Source of the DNA: Aquificota bacterium
GTDB taxonomy: Bacteria > Aquificota > Aquificia > Aquificales > Hydrogenothermaceae
DNA length: 64,000 nucleotides
Assembly: GCA_013153635.1 (NCBI GenBank)
Contig: JAADDZ010000016.1
Coordinates: forward strand, 15,466 to 79,465
Reading direction: 5' to 3'
Position 1 is the stretch's first letter. The number at the start of each line of letters is the position of its first letter. The notes under the pieces are model-generated. The model was not told the origin of the DNA, searched no databases, and saw only the letters and a program-made list of their open reading frames with translations. The position numbers were made by a program, and so were the translations under genes. Shown here piece by piece: positions 56,561-64,000 of the stretch.

Positions 56561-57165
56561 TGCAAAATACAGAAAACATAATAAAAGATGTAAACCAAAT
56601 AACAGACGAAGAGGGCTATTATCTACTTTCCCTTGCTGAAAAGGCTATCCACGATTATGTAACAGAGCATAAAGTATACGAACCTGAAGAGATAAAGTAT
56701 GAAAATGCTAAAAAATTAGGAGCATCTTTTGTTACTTTAGAAAAAAAAGGACAGTTAAGAGGGTGTATAGGGTCTATTATACCGTACAGACCTCTATACA
56801 AAGATGTCATCGAAAATGCCATAGCGGCGGCTACCAAAGACCCTAGATTTCCTCCAGTAACTCCAGAAGAGCTAAAGGATATAGATGTAAAACTGTCTAT
56901 ACTATCTTATCCTGAAAGAATTATCTACAGAGATTATAAAGATTTACTAGAAAAAATAGAGCCTTTTAAGGACGGTCTAATTATAAAGTACGGAAACCAT
57001 CAAGCAACTTTTTTACCTGATGTTTGGCATCAGATACCAGACAAAGAACTATTCTTATCAAATCTATGCTACAAAGCAGGACTTCCTCCAGACTTTTGGA
57101 AAACAGGTTTATTAGAGGTTTATAGATACAGAACCAAAACGTTTTCAAAAACAAAGATAAGATAA
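56560..57165 (+). CDS. amrA: AMMECR1-domain protein (AmmeMemoRadiSam system protein A)
   Basis: A 201-residue AMMECR1 protein with the diagnostic GASFVTLEKKGQLRGCIGSI (the LRGCIG hexapeptide), AIAAATKDPRFPPVTPEEL, DVKLSILSYPERI, GLIIKYGNHQATFLPDVWHQ and LCYKAGLPPDFWK. GGAGGAAG is the ribosome site. It is translationally coupled to the MEMO gene. Function is unknown; a role with MEMO and a radical SAM enzyme in RNA or protein modification is a published hypothesis only. Confidence 0.94.
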   Translation: MQNTENIIKDVNQITDEEGYYLLSLAEKAIHDYVTEHKVYEPEEIKYENAKKLGASFVTLEKKGQLRGCIGSIIPYRPLYKDVIENAIAAATKDPRFPPVTPEELKDIDVKLSILSYPERIIYRDYKDLLEKIEPFKDGLIIKYGNHQATFLPDVWHQIPDKELFLSNLCYKAGLPPDFWKTGLLEVYRYRTKTFSKTKIR

Positions 57166-57167
57166 AC

Positions 57168-57596
57168 CTATCTCGAAGAAAGCCCTCTAAGAAAATCAAT
57201 CTGGGGTTGGGTTTGGGGTAAAAACCCCTTTTTCATCACTTCTTCTAATGCTTTTTCGTAAGGAAATCCCTTATATATAAGATAACCAGCTAAGAAAGTA
57301 CCGCTTCTAGCTTGTCCATATTTACAGTGAACAACCACTTTTTTTCCAGCGTTAAGTAATTCATCTATATACTCATATACAGGAATTATCTCTTCTTTAT
57401 CGTACTGTGTATACATAGAAGAGGGCATTCTTATCACTTCAAAACCTTGTCTTTTTTGTTCTTGGGCTAACAAATCCCCATAATATCCATCTAGTAGATT
57501 TATAATTGTGCTTATTCCTTCTTCTTTCCATTTTTTTAAATCTTCCAAATCAGGAGCTTTGCTACCTCCTAATGTTTTATATACCCACCTAACCAT
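57168..57596 (-). CDS. Cys-based dual-specificity/tyrosine phosphatase
   Basis: A small phosphatase with the P-loop VVHCKYGQARSGTFLAG (HC-X5-R-S) and an upstream general-acid Asp candidate. The N-terminal VYKTLGGSKAPDLEDLKKWK resembles the archaeal/thermophile dual-specificity group. I prefer the ATG at 57596 (142 residues), with AGGTGA five bases upstream; a GTG at 57614 would add six residues. It directly follows an unrecognised gene. Substrates could be phosphoproteins or nucleotides. Confidence 0.85.
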   Translation of the reverse strand: MVRWVYKTLGGSKAPDLEDLKKWKEEGISTIINLLDGYYGDLLAQEQKRQGFEVIRMPSSMYTQYDKEEIIPVYEYIDELLNAGKKVVVHCKYGQARSGTFLAGYLIYKGFPYEKALEEVMKKGFLPQTQPQIDFLRGLSSR

Positions 57597-57600
57597 TACA

Positions 57601-58077
57601 TCACCTATCTTCACAAAATCTAACTAAACAGTCTATAAGCATCTGGTCAGGAACACACATAGACATAAAAAGGCATCTTTCTAAATCTAAAATAATTTGA
57701 GAAGGAGAAAGTTTGTCAGTTATCCTAATCACCCCTATGTGCAAAGGTATATCAAAATCTTCTTTTAGTTTTTTTACTAATTTGACAAGTTTTTCCTCTA
57801 AATCCTCTCTAGACATATCTACAACTAGTACATGACGCCCTAAGATTTTTGCTTTATCTTTAAAAGATGCTTTTATCTCTTGGATAATATTTTTAACAAG
57901 CTCTTTTTTTTGTTCTTCATCTAAAGATGAAAAATCAAAAGTCCTCAAAGGAGAAAAAGAAAAAAGGTATATCTCACCTTTAGGATTCTCTTTTAGAGAG
58001 TCCAAAATATACTGCTCCATTTTTAATACCGAATCTGGGGAGCTTGTTAAATGTTCACAAACAGTATCAAAATCCAT
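57601..58077 (-). CDS. Hypothetical protein, 158 residues (GGDEF-like C-terminal pattern)
   Basis: Not clearly recognised. The second half (about 75-145) follows the secondary-structure order of a GGDEF domain: VLVVDMSREDLEEKLVKLVK, then DIPLHIGVIRITDKLSPSQI and LDLERCL. The GG[DE]EF catalytic motif itself is absent. It could be a degenerate regulatory domain. It lies three bases before purK's stop side and four bases from the phosphatase start, so the four minus-strand genes purE-purK-this-phosphatase form one run. Confidence 0.65.
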   Translation of the reverse strand: MDFDTVCEHLTSSPDSVLKMEQYILDSLKENPKGEIYLFSFSPLRTFDFSSLDEEQKKELVKNIIQEIKASFKDKAKILGRHVLVVDMSREDLEEKLVKLVKKLKEDFDIPLHIGVIRITDKLSPSQIILDLERCLFMSMCVPDQMLIDCLVRFCEDR

Positions 58078-58080
58078 AAT

Positions 58081-59163
58081 CTATACCTTTGAAGGTATTT
58101 TTGAATATATGTTTTTAAGAACAAATCTTATCTTTTCTTTTAAACTACCTATATCTTTGTCTACGATATTTATATGTCCCATTTTCCTACGAGGTTTTTT
58201 CTCTTTGCCATACCAGTAGAGCTGGGTACCTTCTACTTTTAAGATTTCTTTAGTATCAAAATCTTCTAAAGATTTTCCAAGTATATTTACCATACCTGTA
58301 GGTATCTTGGTTTGTGTACTACCTATCGGTAAACCGACCACTGCTCTAATCAGATTTTCAAATTGAGATGTATAAGAAGCCTCCATTGTATAATGACCAG
58401 TATTATGTGGTCTAGGAGCAAACTCATTTATCAAAATTTCGTCGTCTTTTGTTAAGAAAAATTCTACAGCTAGTAGACCTTCTATCTCTAAGTCATCTAA
58501 GAGTGACAAAACTATCTCTTCCACATCTTTGTTTTGTAAAAAAGGAGCATAATTATAGAGTAGTATCCCTCCTTCGTGATAGTTAAAACTAATAGGATAT
58601 ATATTTTTATCTGAATTTTTATCTCGAACTCCGATAGTTGATATTTCATATTTAAAATCTATGAATTCCTCAATAACAAAGCCTTCTTCTAAAGAGTGAT
58701 TCTTTAAAATATCTGTGATTTCAAGAATGTCTTTTACTAGATATTGACCTTTGCCATCGTATCCTAGTTTTTCTGCCTTTACCACAACTGGTAAAGAAAA
58801 TTTCTTTATTTTTTCCTCTAGCTGGTATCCATACGAAAAATCAAAATTACCCAAAGGATACCCTCTTTCTCTAAGAAAGAGTTTTTCTTTAATTCTACTT
58901 CTTTTAAGCTCTAAAGCTCTAAAATTTGGATAGTTTTTTAAATTTTCGAAAATAATATCAGGAATATGTTCAAACTCAACTACTACTCTATCCACAATAT
59001 TAAAAAACTCTTGATATTCATCATACCCAAAAAATCTATCAGCAATCCGCGAAGCTGGTGCAGTAGGGTTTTTCCCAAGAACAAAAAAATTAAAATTTAG
59101 CTTCCTATTTTCAAAAATGGTCATTGACCCAAGCTGACCATCTCCAATGATACCTATATTCAT
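58081..59163 (-). CDS. purK: N5-carboxyaminoimidazole ribonucleotide synthase
   Basis: An ATP-grasp ligase that carboxylates AIR at N5 with bicarbonate and ATP. It starts [20 protein letters not shown] and has [58 protein letters not shown] (read as two blocks) and [20 protein letters not shown]. At 360 residues it has the family length. Its ATG overlaps the purE stop by four bases. Confidence 0.94.
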   Translation of the reverse strand: MNIGIIGDGQLGSMTIFENRKLNFNFFVLGKNPTAPASRIADRFFGYDEYQEFFNIVDRVVVEFEHIPDIIFENLKNYPNFRALELKRSRIKEKLFLRERGYPLGNFDFSYGYQLEEKIKKFSLPVVVKAEKLGYDGKGQYLVKDILEITDILKNHSLEEGFVIEEFIDFKYEISTIGVRDKNSDKNIYPISFNYHEGGILLYNYAPFLQNKDVEEIVLSLLDDLEIEGLLAVEFFLTKDDEILINEFAPRPHNTGHYTMEASYTSQFENLIRAVVGLPIGSTQTKIPTGMVNILGKSLEDFDTKEILKVEGTQLYWYGKEKKPRRKMGHINIVDKDIGSLKEKIRFVLKNIYSKIPSKV

Positions 59164-59642
59164 TCTGGAAACCTCATATTTAAAACTTTTTCTTTTAGTT
59201 TTTCTCTGTAGTCTTTTAGTTTTTTATCTAATTGAGGATATTTGTTAGCGAGAATAGAAACAGCCAAAAGTCCCGCATTTGTAGAATTTCCAATAGCAAC
59301 AGTCGCTACAGGTATCCCTGCTGGCATCTGTACAATAGAATAAAGAGAGTCTAATCCTTTTAGATGTTTTGAAGGTACAGGAACACCGATTACAGGAATA
59401 GTAGTCAAAGATGCTACCATTCCCGGTAAATGAGCCGCCCCTCCTGCTCCAGCTATAATCACTTCTAAACCTCTTTCTTGGGCAGTTTTAGCATACTGGT
59501 ACATAATATCCGGAGTTCTATGAGCAGAAACTACCCTTTTTTCATAGGGTACTTCAAAATCTTGAAGTATTTCACTTGCCCCTTTCATATAATCCCAATC
59601 GGATATACTTCCCATTATTAAACCAACTAATACGTTTTCCAT
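59160..59642 (-). CDS. purE: N5-carboxyaminoimidazole ribonucleotide mutase
   Basis: It moves the carboxyl group from N5 to C4 to give CAIR. The motifs are [53 protein letters not shown] and [20 protein letters not shown], and at 160 residues it is the class I type that works with PurK. AGGAATCA precedes the ATG, and a promoter-like element lies 33 bases upstream. It is the first gene of the purE-purK run. Confidence 0.96.
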   Translation of the reverse strand: MENVLVGLIMGSISDWDYMKGASEILQDFEVPYEKRVVSAHRTPDIMYQYAKTAQERGLEVIIAGAGGAAHLPGMVASLTTIPVIGVPVPSKHLKGLDSLYSIVQMPAGIPVATVAIGNSTNAGLLAVSILANKYPQLDKKLKDYREKLKEKVLNMRFPE

Positions 59643-59674
59643 TGATTCCTCAAGTAGAGATTTTTGATACTAAA

Positions 59675-59704
59675 ATTATAACTTTTTTCTGGTAAGAATC
59701 TTAA
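59675..59704 (-). promoter_or_regulatory. Candidate promoter of purEK
   Basis: On the minus strand TTAAGA (59699-59704), an 18-base spacer and a perfect TATAAT (59675-59680) lie 33 bases upstream of the purE start. The elements resemble sigma-70 boxes; no operator is evident. Confidence 0.45.
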
Positions 59705-59844
59705 AAGAATATCAAACTGTTTCAAATATAGAGTTTATTAAGCTCCTTGATTTTTCTCATATTGCAGAAATATAAACTTTTGTGTAAATTATTCAAGAGT
59801 TGCAAAATTACTTTAAGGAGAGGTTTCTTCAAAAACATATAAAA

Positions 59845-60792
59845 ATGGAAAATAACGAACCACTGCTGATAGTCCAGAACCTATCAAAACGATACCTTAT
59901 AAAAAAAACTCTCTTTAAAAAAGAGTTTTTCAAAGCTGTCGATAGAGTCTCCTTTATAATCGATAGAAATCAGATAGTTTCCATAGTAGGAGAGTCAGGA
60001 AGCGGAAAATCTACCATTGGCAAACTAATCTTAAAGTTAATCCAAGCAGATGAAGGAAAAATTATATTCAAAGGTAAAAATATCTTAGAGCTATCAAGAA
60101 AAGAAGAGAAAAAGTTTAGAAAAGATACATCTGTGATATTCCAAGACCCTAGAACATCTCTAAATCCTCGCTTGAAAGTTAGAGAAATACTAGAAGAACC
60201 TTTACTAGTACATAATTTTCCTAAAGAAGAGAGAGAAAAAAAAGTCAAAAAAGCGATTGTAAATGCTGGATTAGATGAAACTTTTTTAGATAGGTATCCT
60301 CTAGAGCTTTCAGGAGGTCAAAGACAGAGAGTAGCTATCGCTAGAGCCATCATCTTAGAGCCAGATTTGATAGTAGCTGATGAACCTACATCAGCTTTAG
60401 ATGTAACAGTACAACTTCAGATTATTAATCTAATAAAAGAGCTAAAATTTAGCAAAAACATAAGCTTTCTCTTTATTTCTCACGACTTAAACGTTGTAGG
60501 GCTACTTTCAGACTTTATTATTGTTCTATACAGAGGAAAAATTATGGAAAAAGGAAGAACATCAGATATTATAAAAAACCCTCTGCACCCTTATACAAAA
60601 ATTCTTATAGAGAGCTTACCTCCAGACCACCCATCTAAAAGAAAACCTTTAGATATTCCTCTCGCTTTTAGAGAAGACCTAAAAGGAGCCTGTGTTTTCT
60701 ACCATAGATGTCCTGTGGCACAAGAGATATGTAAAAAAGAGCCTTCTTTAGAGTACAAAAAAGGTAGGGAGGTTTACTGCTACTTTGTCTGA
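59845..60792 (+). CDS. Peptide ABC transporter ATP-binding protein (OppF/DppF type)
   Basis: A cytoplasmic ABC ATPase with Walker A VGESGSGKSTIGKLI, Q-loop region VIFQDPRTSLNPRLKV, signature LSGGQRQRVAIARAI, Walker B LIVADEPTSALDVT, and the oligopeptide-family C-terminus with paired Cys (GACVFYHRCPVAQEICK). A TTG at 59800 would add 15 residues; I prefer the ATG at 59845. No permease or binding protein gene is adjacent, so its partners lie elsewhere. The stop overlaps the next start by eight bases. Confidence 0.88.
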   Translation: MENNEPLLIVQNLSKRYLIKKTLFKKEFFKAVDRVSFIIDRNQIVSIVGESGSGKSTIGKLILKLIQADEGKIIFKGKNILELSRKEEKKFRKDTSVIFQDPRTSLNPRLKVREILEEPLLVHNFPKEEREKKVKKAIVNAGLDETFLDRYPLELSGGQRQRVAIARAIILEPDLIVADEPTSALDVTVQLQIINLIKELKFSKNISFLFISHDLNVVGLLSDFIIVLYRGKIMEKGRTSDIIKNPLHPYTKILIESLPPDHPSKRKPLDIPLAFREDLKGACVFYHRCPVAQEICKKEPSLEYKKGREVYCYFV

Positions 60793-62062
60793 ACAAACTA
60801 TAACCTTTTTAATAATTCTTTGTGCTTTATTATTTTTGTCAGCATTTTTTGCTGGAATAGAATCATCTTTCTTCTCTATGGACTGGCTGAAAATAAAAAG
60901 ACTCGCCTCAAAGGGAAACAAAGCCGCAAAACTAGCAGATAAACTTCGCTCAAAACCAAAAGAGCTAGTGATAACCTTTCTTATAGGTAATGAACTTGTA
61001 AACATTACTGCTTCAGCAATAACAACTAGTTATGTTATAGAACACTTTGGACAAGAGTATCTATTCCTAGCTGTTATAGTTATGACTGCTCTTATTCTTA
61101 CTTTTGGAGAGATAACACCAAAAACCATTGGAGCGTATTATTCAGAAAAATATGCCCTTAGTACTGCTGTACCTTTTTATGTGTTTTATGTAGCTGTGAC
61201 GCCTTTTAGATTCATTTTTTTAAAACTATCAGAAGCTATACTCAAAAAATTCGGAATAGAGTTAGCCACCGAAAGCCACAAACTTTCGATAGAAGATATA
61301 AAATCTATAATTTTGTCCGGTGTTGAAAAAAATATATATACAGAAGAAGAACAGCAGATAATAGAAGCTACTTTAGAACTACATGAAACCGTAGTTAGTG
61401 AAATCATGACCCCTCGAAGAGATATTTTTGCTATAAAAAAAGGGCTTACTATAAGACAAGTAGTAGAGCTTCTAAGAGGCAAAGAATACAGTAGAATTCC
61501 TGTGTATGAAGATACCCTAGATAACATAGTAGGAATACTATACGTGAAAGACATCATATATCTAATACATGAAGGAAAAGAAGAAAAAATAGATAGATTC
61601 TTGAGAAAACCTTATTTTATTCCTGAATTTACTACACTTTTAACCCTTTTGGAAGAATTTCAAAGAAAAGAAGTACACATAGCTATAGTTGTAGATGAAC
61701 ATGGAACTGTAGTAGGTCTAGTAACACTGCAAGATATTCTAGAGTTCGTTGTTGGCGATATTCCTCAAGGAGTAGAAGAAGAAGAACCATATATAAAACA
61801 GATTTCGGAAAATGAATGGGAAATCTCTGGAAGATTAGATGTAGAAATACTAAAAGAGGAGTTAGGAGTACCTCTACCAGAAGATTACGATTATGACACT
61901 GTTGCCGGTTTTATTTTGGATACATTAAATAGATTTCCAGAAGAAGGGGAAGAATTCGTATATAAAAACTTTTTGTTCAAGATACTAAAAGTAGAAAAAA
62001 ACAGAATAATCTCTGTTCTTGTAAAAAGATTACCAGAAGAAGAAAAAAAGGAAGAGGAATAA
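60785..62062 (+). CDS. CNNM/CorC-HlyC family membrane protein, copy 1
   Basis: A DUF21 (CNNM) transmembrane part with about four helices (1-190) is followed by two CBS motifs (EIMTPRRDIFAIKKGL, SRIPVYEDTLDNIVGILYVKDI, then VDEHGTVVGLVTLQDILEFV) and a CorC_HlyC C-terminal domain (about 345-420). This family is linked to magnesium/cobalt transport or efflux; the older name hemolysin is not supported. The TTG start lies in the 3' end of the OppF-like gene. Copy 2 follows without a gap. Confidence 0.9.
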   Translation: MSEQTITFLIILCALLFLSAFFAGIESSFFSMDWLKIKRLASKGNKAAKLADKLRSKPKELVITFLIGNELVNITASAITTSYVIEHFGQEYLFLAVIVMTALILTFGEITPKTIGAYYSEKYALSTAVPFYVFYVAVTPFRFIFLKLSEAILKKFGIELATESHKLSIEDIKSIILSGVEKNIYTEEEQQIIEATLELHETVVSEIMTPRRDIFAIKKGLTIRQVVELLRGKEYSRIPVYEDTLDNIVGILYVKDIIYLIHEGKEEKIDRFLRKPYFIPEFTTLLTLLEEFQRKEVHIAIVVDEHGTVVGLVTLQDILEFVVGDIPQGVEEEEPYIKQISENEWEISGRLDVEILKEELGVPLPEDYDYDTVAGFILDTLNRFPEEGEEFVYKNFLFKILKVEKNRIISVLVKRLPEEEKKEEE

Positions 62063-63316
62063 ATGTTAAGTTATATAATAGCGATAGCTTTTTTTATTAT
62101 ATTAGAAGCATTCTTTTCTGGTTCAGAGTTGGCCTTATTTGCTGTAAATAGAACAAGATTAAAATATCTAGCAAGTGAAGGAGACAAAAAAGCTCAAAAG
62201 ATTTTAAAATCATTGGAAAAATTTGATGACTATGTTGCTACCGCTCTCATTGGGACTACTTTAAGTATAGTATCAGCTACAGCTATTTTCGTTCAATTTT
62301 TACATGAACTTTCTATTTATGTACCTTTTATACATTCAAAAGAAGAAATTTTAGCAGAAGGTATTATCGTATTTACACTTTTATTTGGGGAAATAATCCC
62401 AAAAAGTGTATTTCAGCATTATGCAGACAAACTTATATACTTCATTGTTCCTGCACTAGAATTTTTTAGAAAACTGTTTTTCCCATTTTTGTTATTTGCA
62501 AAGATAGTAAGCAAGATAGTCTACTTTATCTTTAGATTAAAACCTGAAGAAGGCAAAAGCTGGACTAGAGAAGAGCTTTTAGATGCCCTTATTCTAGAAA
62601 CTGAAGGAATACCCGAAATCGAGAAAAGAATCATTGCCAATGTACTAATATTTGAAAAAAGAAGATTAGGAGAGATAGTAGTTCCCCTTTCTGATGTAGT
62701 TGCCATATCTGATAAAAGGACAGTTATAGAAGCAGTTAGAATTTTCAAAGACACAGGATTTTCGAGGATACCTGTATACAGAAAAAGAATAGACCAAATA
62801 GTAGGAGTACTTAGAGCATATGATATGATGTTTGCAAAATCAGAAGATTTAGTTGAAAACTACATGAAACCTATTAGATACCTCCCAGAATTTACAAGTT
62901 TACCAAATGTTTTAAAAGGATTTAGACAGTATAAAGACCACATGGTAGTAGTAGTCGATGAAAGAGGAGCTACTATGGGGATAATAACCTTAGAAGACGT
63001 GCTAGAGGAGATATTTGGAGACATAAGAGATGAGTTTAGAAAAAAAGAAAAAAGAATGATAAAAATACATACCCAAAAAGAGTTAATAGTAGATGGAAGA
63101 ATAGAAATAAAAGAGATAGAAACTATAGTAAATGAAAAATTTCCAGAAGGTCCATATGAGACAGTAGCAGGATTAATTATCTACTTTTTAGGGAGAATGC
63201 CAAAGAAAGGCGAAAGTATCATCATCAATAATGTAAAGTTCACTGTCCTAAAAACGAACCCTCGAAGGGTTCAAGAAGTAAAGATAGAAAAATTAGACCA
63301 GCAAGAAAACAGATAA
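62063..63316 (+). CDS. CNNM/CorC-HlyC family membrane protein, copy 2
   Basis: A paralogue of the previous gene with the same layout: DUF21 helices, two CBS motifs (SRIPVYRKRIDQIVGVLRAYD and VVDERGATMGIITLEDVLEEIFG, read in parts) and the CorC_HlyC domain ending with NVKFTVLKTNPRRVQEVKI. Its first CBS motif lacks the TPR-type start of copy 1 (VVPLSDVVAISDK). The ATG follows the copy 1 stop directly, indicating a co-translated pair, perhaps a heteromeric transporter. Confidence 0.9.
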   Translation: MLSYIIAIAFFIILEAFFSGSELALFAVNRTRLKYLASEGDKKAQKILKSLEKFDDYVATALIGTTLSIVSATAIFVQFLHELSIYVPFIHSKEEILAEGIIVFTLLFGEIIPKSVFQHYADKLIYFIVPALEFFRKLFFPFLLFAKIVSKIVYFIFRLKPEEGKSWTREELLDALILETEGIPEIEKRIIANVLIFEKRRLGEIVVPLSDVVAISDKRTVIEAVRIFKDTGFSRIPVYRKRIDQIVGVLRAYDMMFAKSEDLVENYMKPIRYLPEFTSLPNVLKGFRQYKDHMVVVVDERGATMGIITLEDVLEEIFGDIRDEFRKKEKRMIKIHTQKELIVDGRIEIKEIETIVNEKFPEGPYETVAGLIIYFLGRMPKKGESIIINNVKFTVLKTNPRRVQEVKIEKLDQQENR

Positions 63317-63321
63317 TACTT

Positions 63322-63837
63322 CTAGAGCAAATCTAAATATTTCTTAGTTTCTTCTATTCTTTTTCTTTTTTCCTTTTCTTCCATTCTTTTTTGAGCAAGA
63401 GAAGTCATATACCTAAGCTCCATCTCAAATCCCGGGTGAGGGTCAAAAATCTCTATAATCACATCTCCAGACTTATATTTTGCATATCTATCACCTACAA
63501 AAGGGATATGTTCATCGACTATCTCGTATTTAGCAGACAACATTCTGTAAAGCTTTTTAAATTGAGATTCAGACAAAACTACCACTACTTTGTGAAGAAT
63601 TTTTGTTTTTTTGTCAAAGTAAAAAACTGCTTTCTCTGCTTTATCTAATCCTGTATCTTGAGGTCTTATGAAACACATAATCCATTCTTCTTTTCTCTTA
63701 ACAAGAGTACAACCAAACTTATTATTCACATCTTCAATAGTGGCTTTTCCTAGTTCCATTCCAAAAGGAGCTGGATTTTTTGCAAAAGCTGAAAAGAAAA
63801 AGGCAAATACCAAAATAAAAGATAGAAAAATTTTCAT
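63322..63837 (-). CDS. Hypothetical periplasmic protein, 171 residues
   Basis: A signal peptide (MKIFLSFILVFAFFFSAFAK) precedes a small alpha/beta domain beginning PFGMELGKATIEDVNNKFG and ending in a charged helix (MEEKEKRKRIEETKKYL). The GMELGKAT opening resembles SmpA/BamE-like and copper-amine-type small periplasmic folds, but I cannot assign a family. It is convergent with the CorC pair. AGAGGGGTATA is the ribosome site. The last 160 bases upstream contain no gene I can see. Confidence 0.72.
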   Translation of the reverse strand: MKIFLSFILVFAFFFSAFAKNPAPFGMELGKATIEDVNNKFGCTLVKRKEEWIMCFIRPQDTGLDKAEKAVFYFDKKTKILHKVVVVLSESQFKKLYRMLSAKYEIVDEHIPFVGDRYAKYKSGDVIIEIFDPHPGFEMELRYMTSLAQKRMEEKEKRKRIEETKKYLDLL

Positions 63838-64000
63838 CTTATACCCCTCTTTAATTATTTTTCAAAACTCTTACATTTAAAAAACGGAAAAACTAACAAA
63901 ATCTGACAAACAATCAAATCTATCTCTGAATTATTCCAAAAATACTTTACAGTCTAAAGACAAAAGATTTGGATAAATCTTTCTATACCTCAAGATACAG

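Noticed and set aside
1-64000. CRISPR array, tRNA, rRNA or insertion sequence
   Set aside because: None was seen in the intergenic regions I read; a tRNA search program would be decisive.
63838-64000. Possible gene start at the window end
   Set aside because: No start codon with a ribosome site and no continuing frame that resembles coding sequence.

Overview
The window is AT-rich (about two thirds A+T by eye), very densely coded DNA from a Gram-negative, probably thermophilic bacterium. Lipid A synthesis (LpxB), heptose synthesis (HldD), several outer-membrane barrels, a sulfide:quinone reductase-type flavoprotein, a 2-oxoglutarate/pyruvate carboxylase-type biotin carboxylase, a MEP-pathway enzyme (IspH) and frequent TTG start codons fit the Aquificota best, most likely a low-GC member of the Hydrogenothermaceae (Sulfurihydrogenibium-like). 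That placement is inference; there is no rRNA or other definitive marker. I saw no tRNA, rRNA, CRISPR array, insertion sequence or prophage, and no gene-free stretch longer than about 300 bases.

Layout. 1-11.6 kb: a mixed set of housekeeping genes: the 3' part of a lytic transglycosylase, riboflavin synthase, an RCK potassium channel with a partner membrane protein, siroheme synthase N-domain, hemerythrin, an unrecognised 458-residue protein, an APC permease, a sirtuin, TruD, a tandem ferritin-like protein, IspA and QueF. 11.6-18.4 kb (minus strand): a tightly packed lpxB-argD-barrel3-barrel2-barrel1-rnr operon. 18.4-21.1 kb: the only visibly rearranged region. A PIN-toxin/antitoxin pair sits between two 93-bp direct copies of the 5' end of an ArnT-like glycosyltransferase gene, and the 3' end of that gene overlaps an antisense remnant of an outer-membrane barrel gene. 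21.2-27 kb: a YajR-like exporter, an iron-sulfur protein with an internal twin-arginine motif, SfsA and UvrA. 27-29.9 kb (minus): recA-pilT-recX and gatC.

30-39.9 kb is a long co-directional run: mtnA, yvcK, nadB, infC (apparently starting at ATC), a MagIII/EndoIII-like glycosylase, plsC, ispH, rpsA, a cation exchanger and accA. 40-49.4 kb: small membrane proteins, a 3Fe-4S-type ferredoxin, rpiB, hldD, thrB, a secreted ankyrin protein, an aspartate aminotransferase, a thioredoxin lipoprotein, moaE, lysC and a biotin carboxylase. aspC, lysC and thrB together feed the aspartate family of amino acids.

49.4-51.7 kb (minus): a sulfide:quinone reductase-like gene, an unannotated-size 40-codon gene and a peroxiredoxin. 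They diverge from hemL across an intergenic region carrying two near-perfect palindromes, one of ArsR-family operator type. 51.8-57.2 kb: hemL, an NTF2-like protein, nrdR, purM, mobA and the MEMO/AMMECR1 pair. 57.2-59.6 kb (minus): a Cys-based phosphatase, an unrecognised protein, purK and purE. 59.8-64 kb: an orphan OppF-like ATPase, two tandem CorC/HlyC-type CBS membrane proteins and a small periplasmic protein. The last 160 bases (63838-64000) show no gene.

The most unusual signals are the duplication flanking the toxin-antitoxin pair, the antisense barrel remnant, the palindromes and 40-residue gene of the sulfide locus, the internal Tat motif, and the non-canonical infC start.
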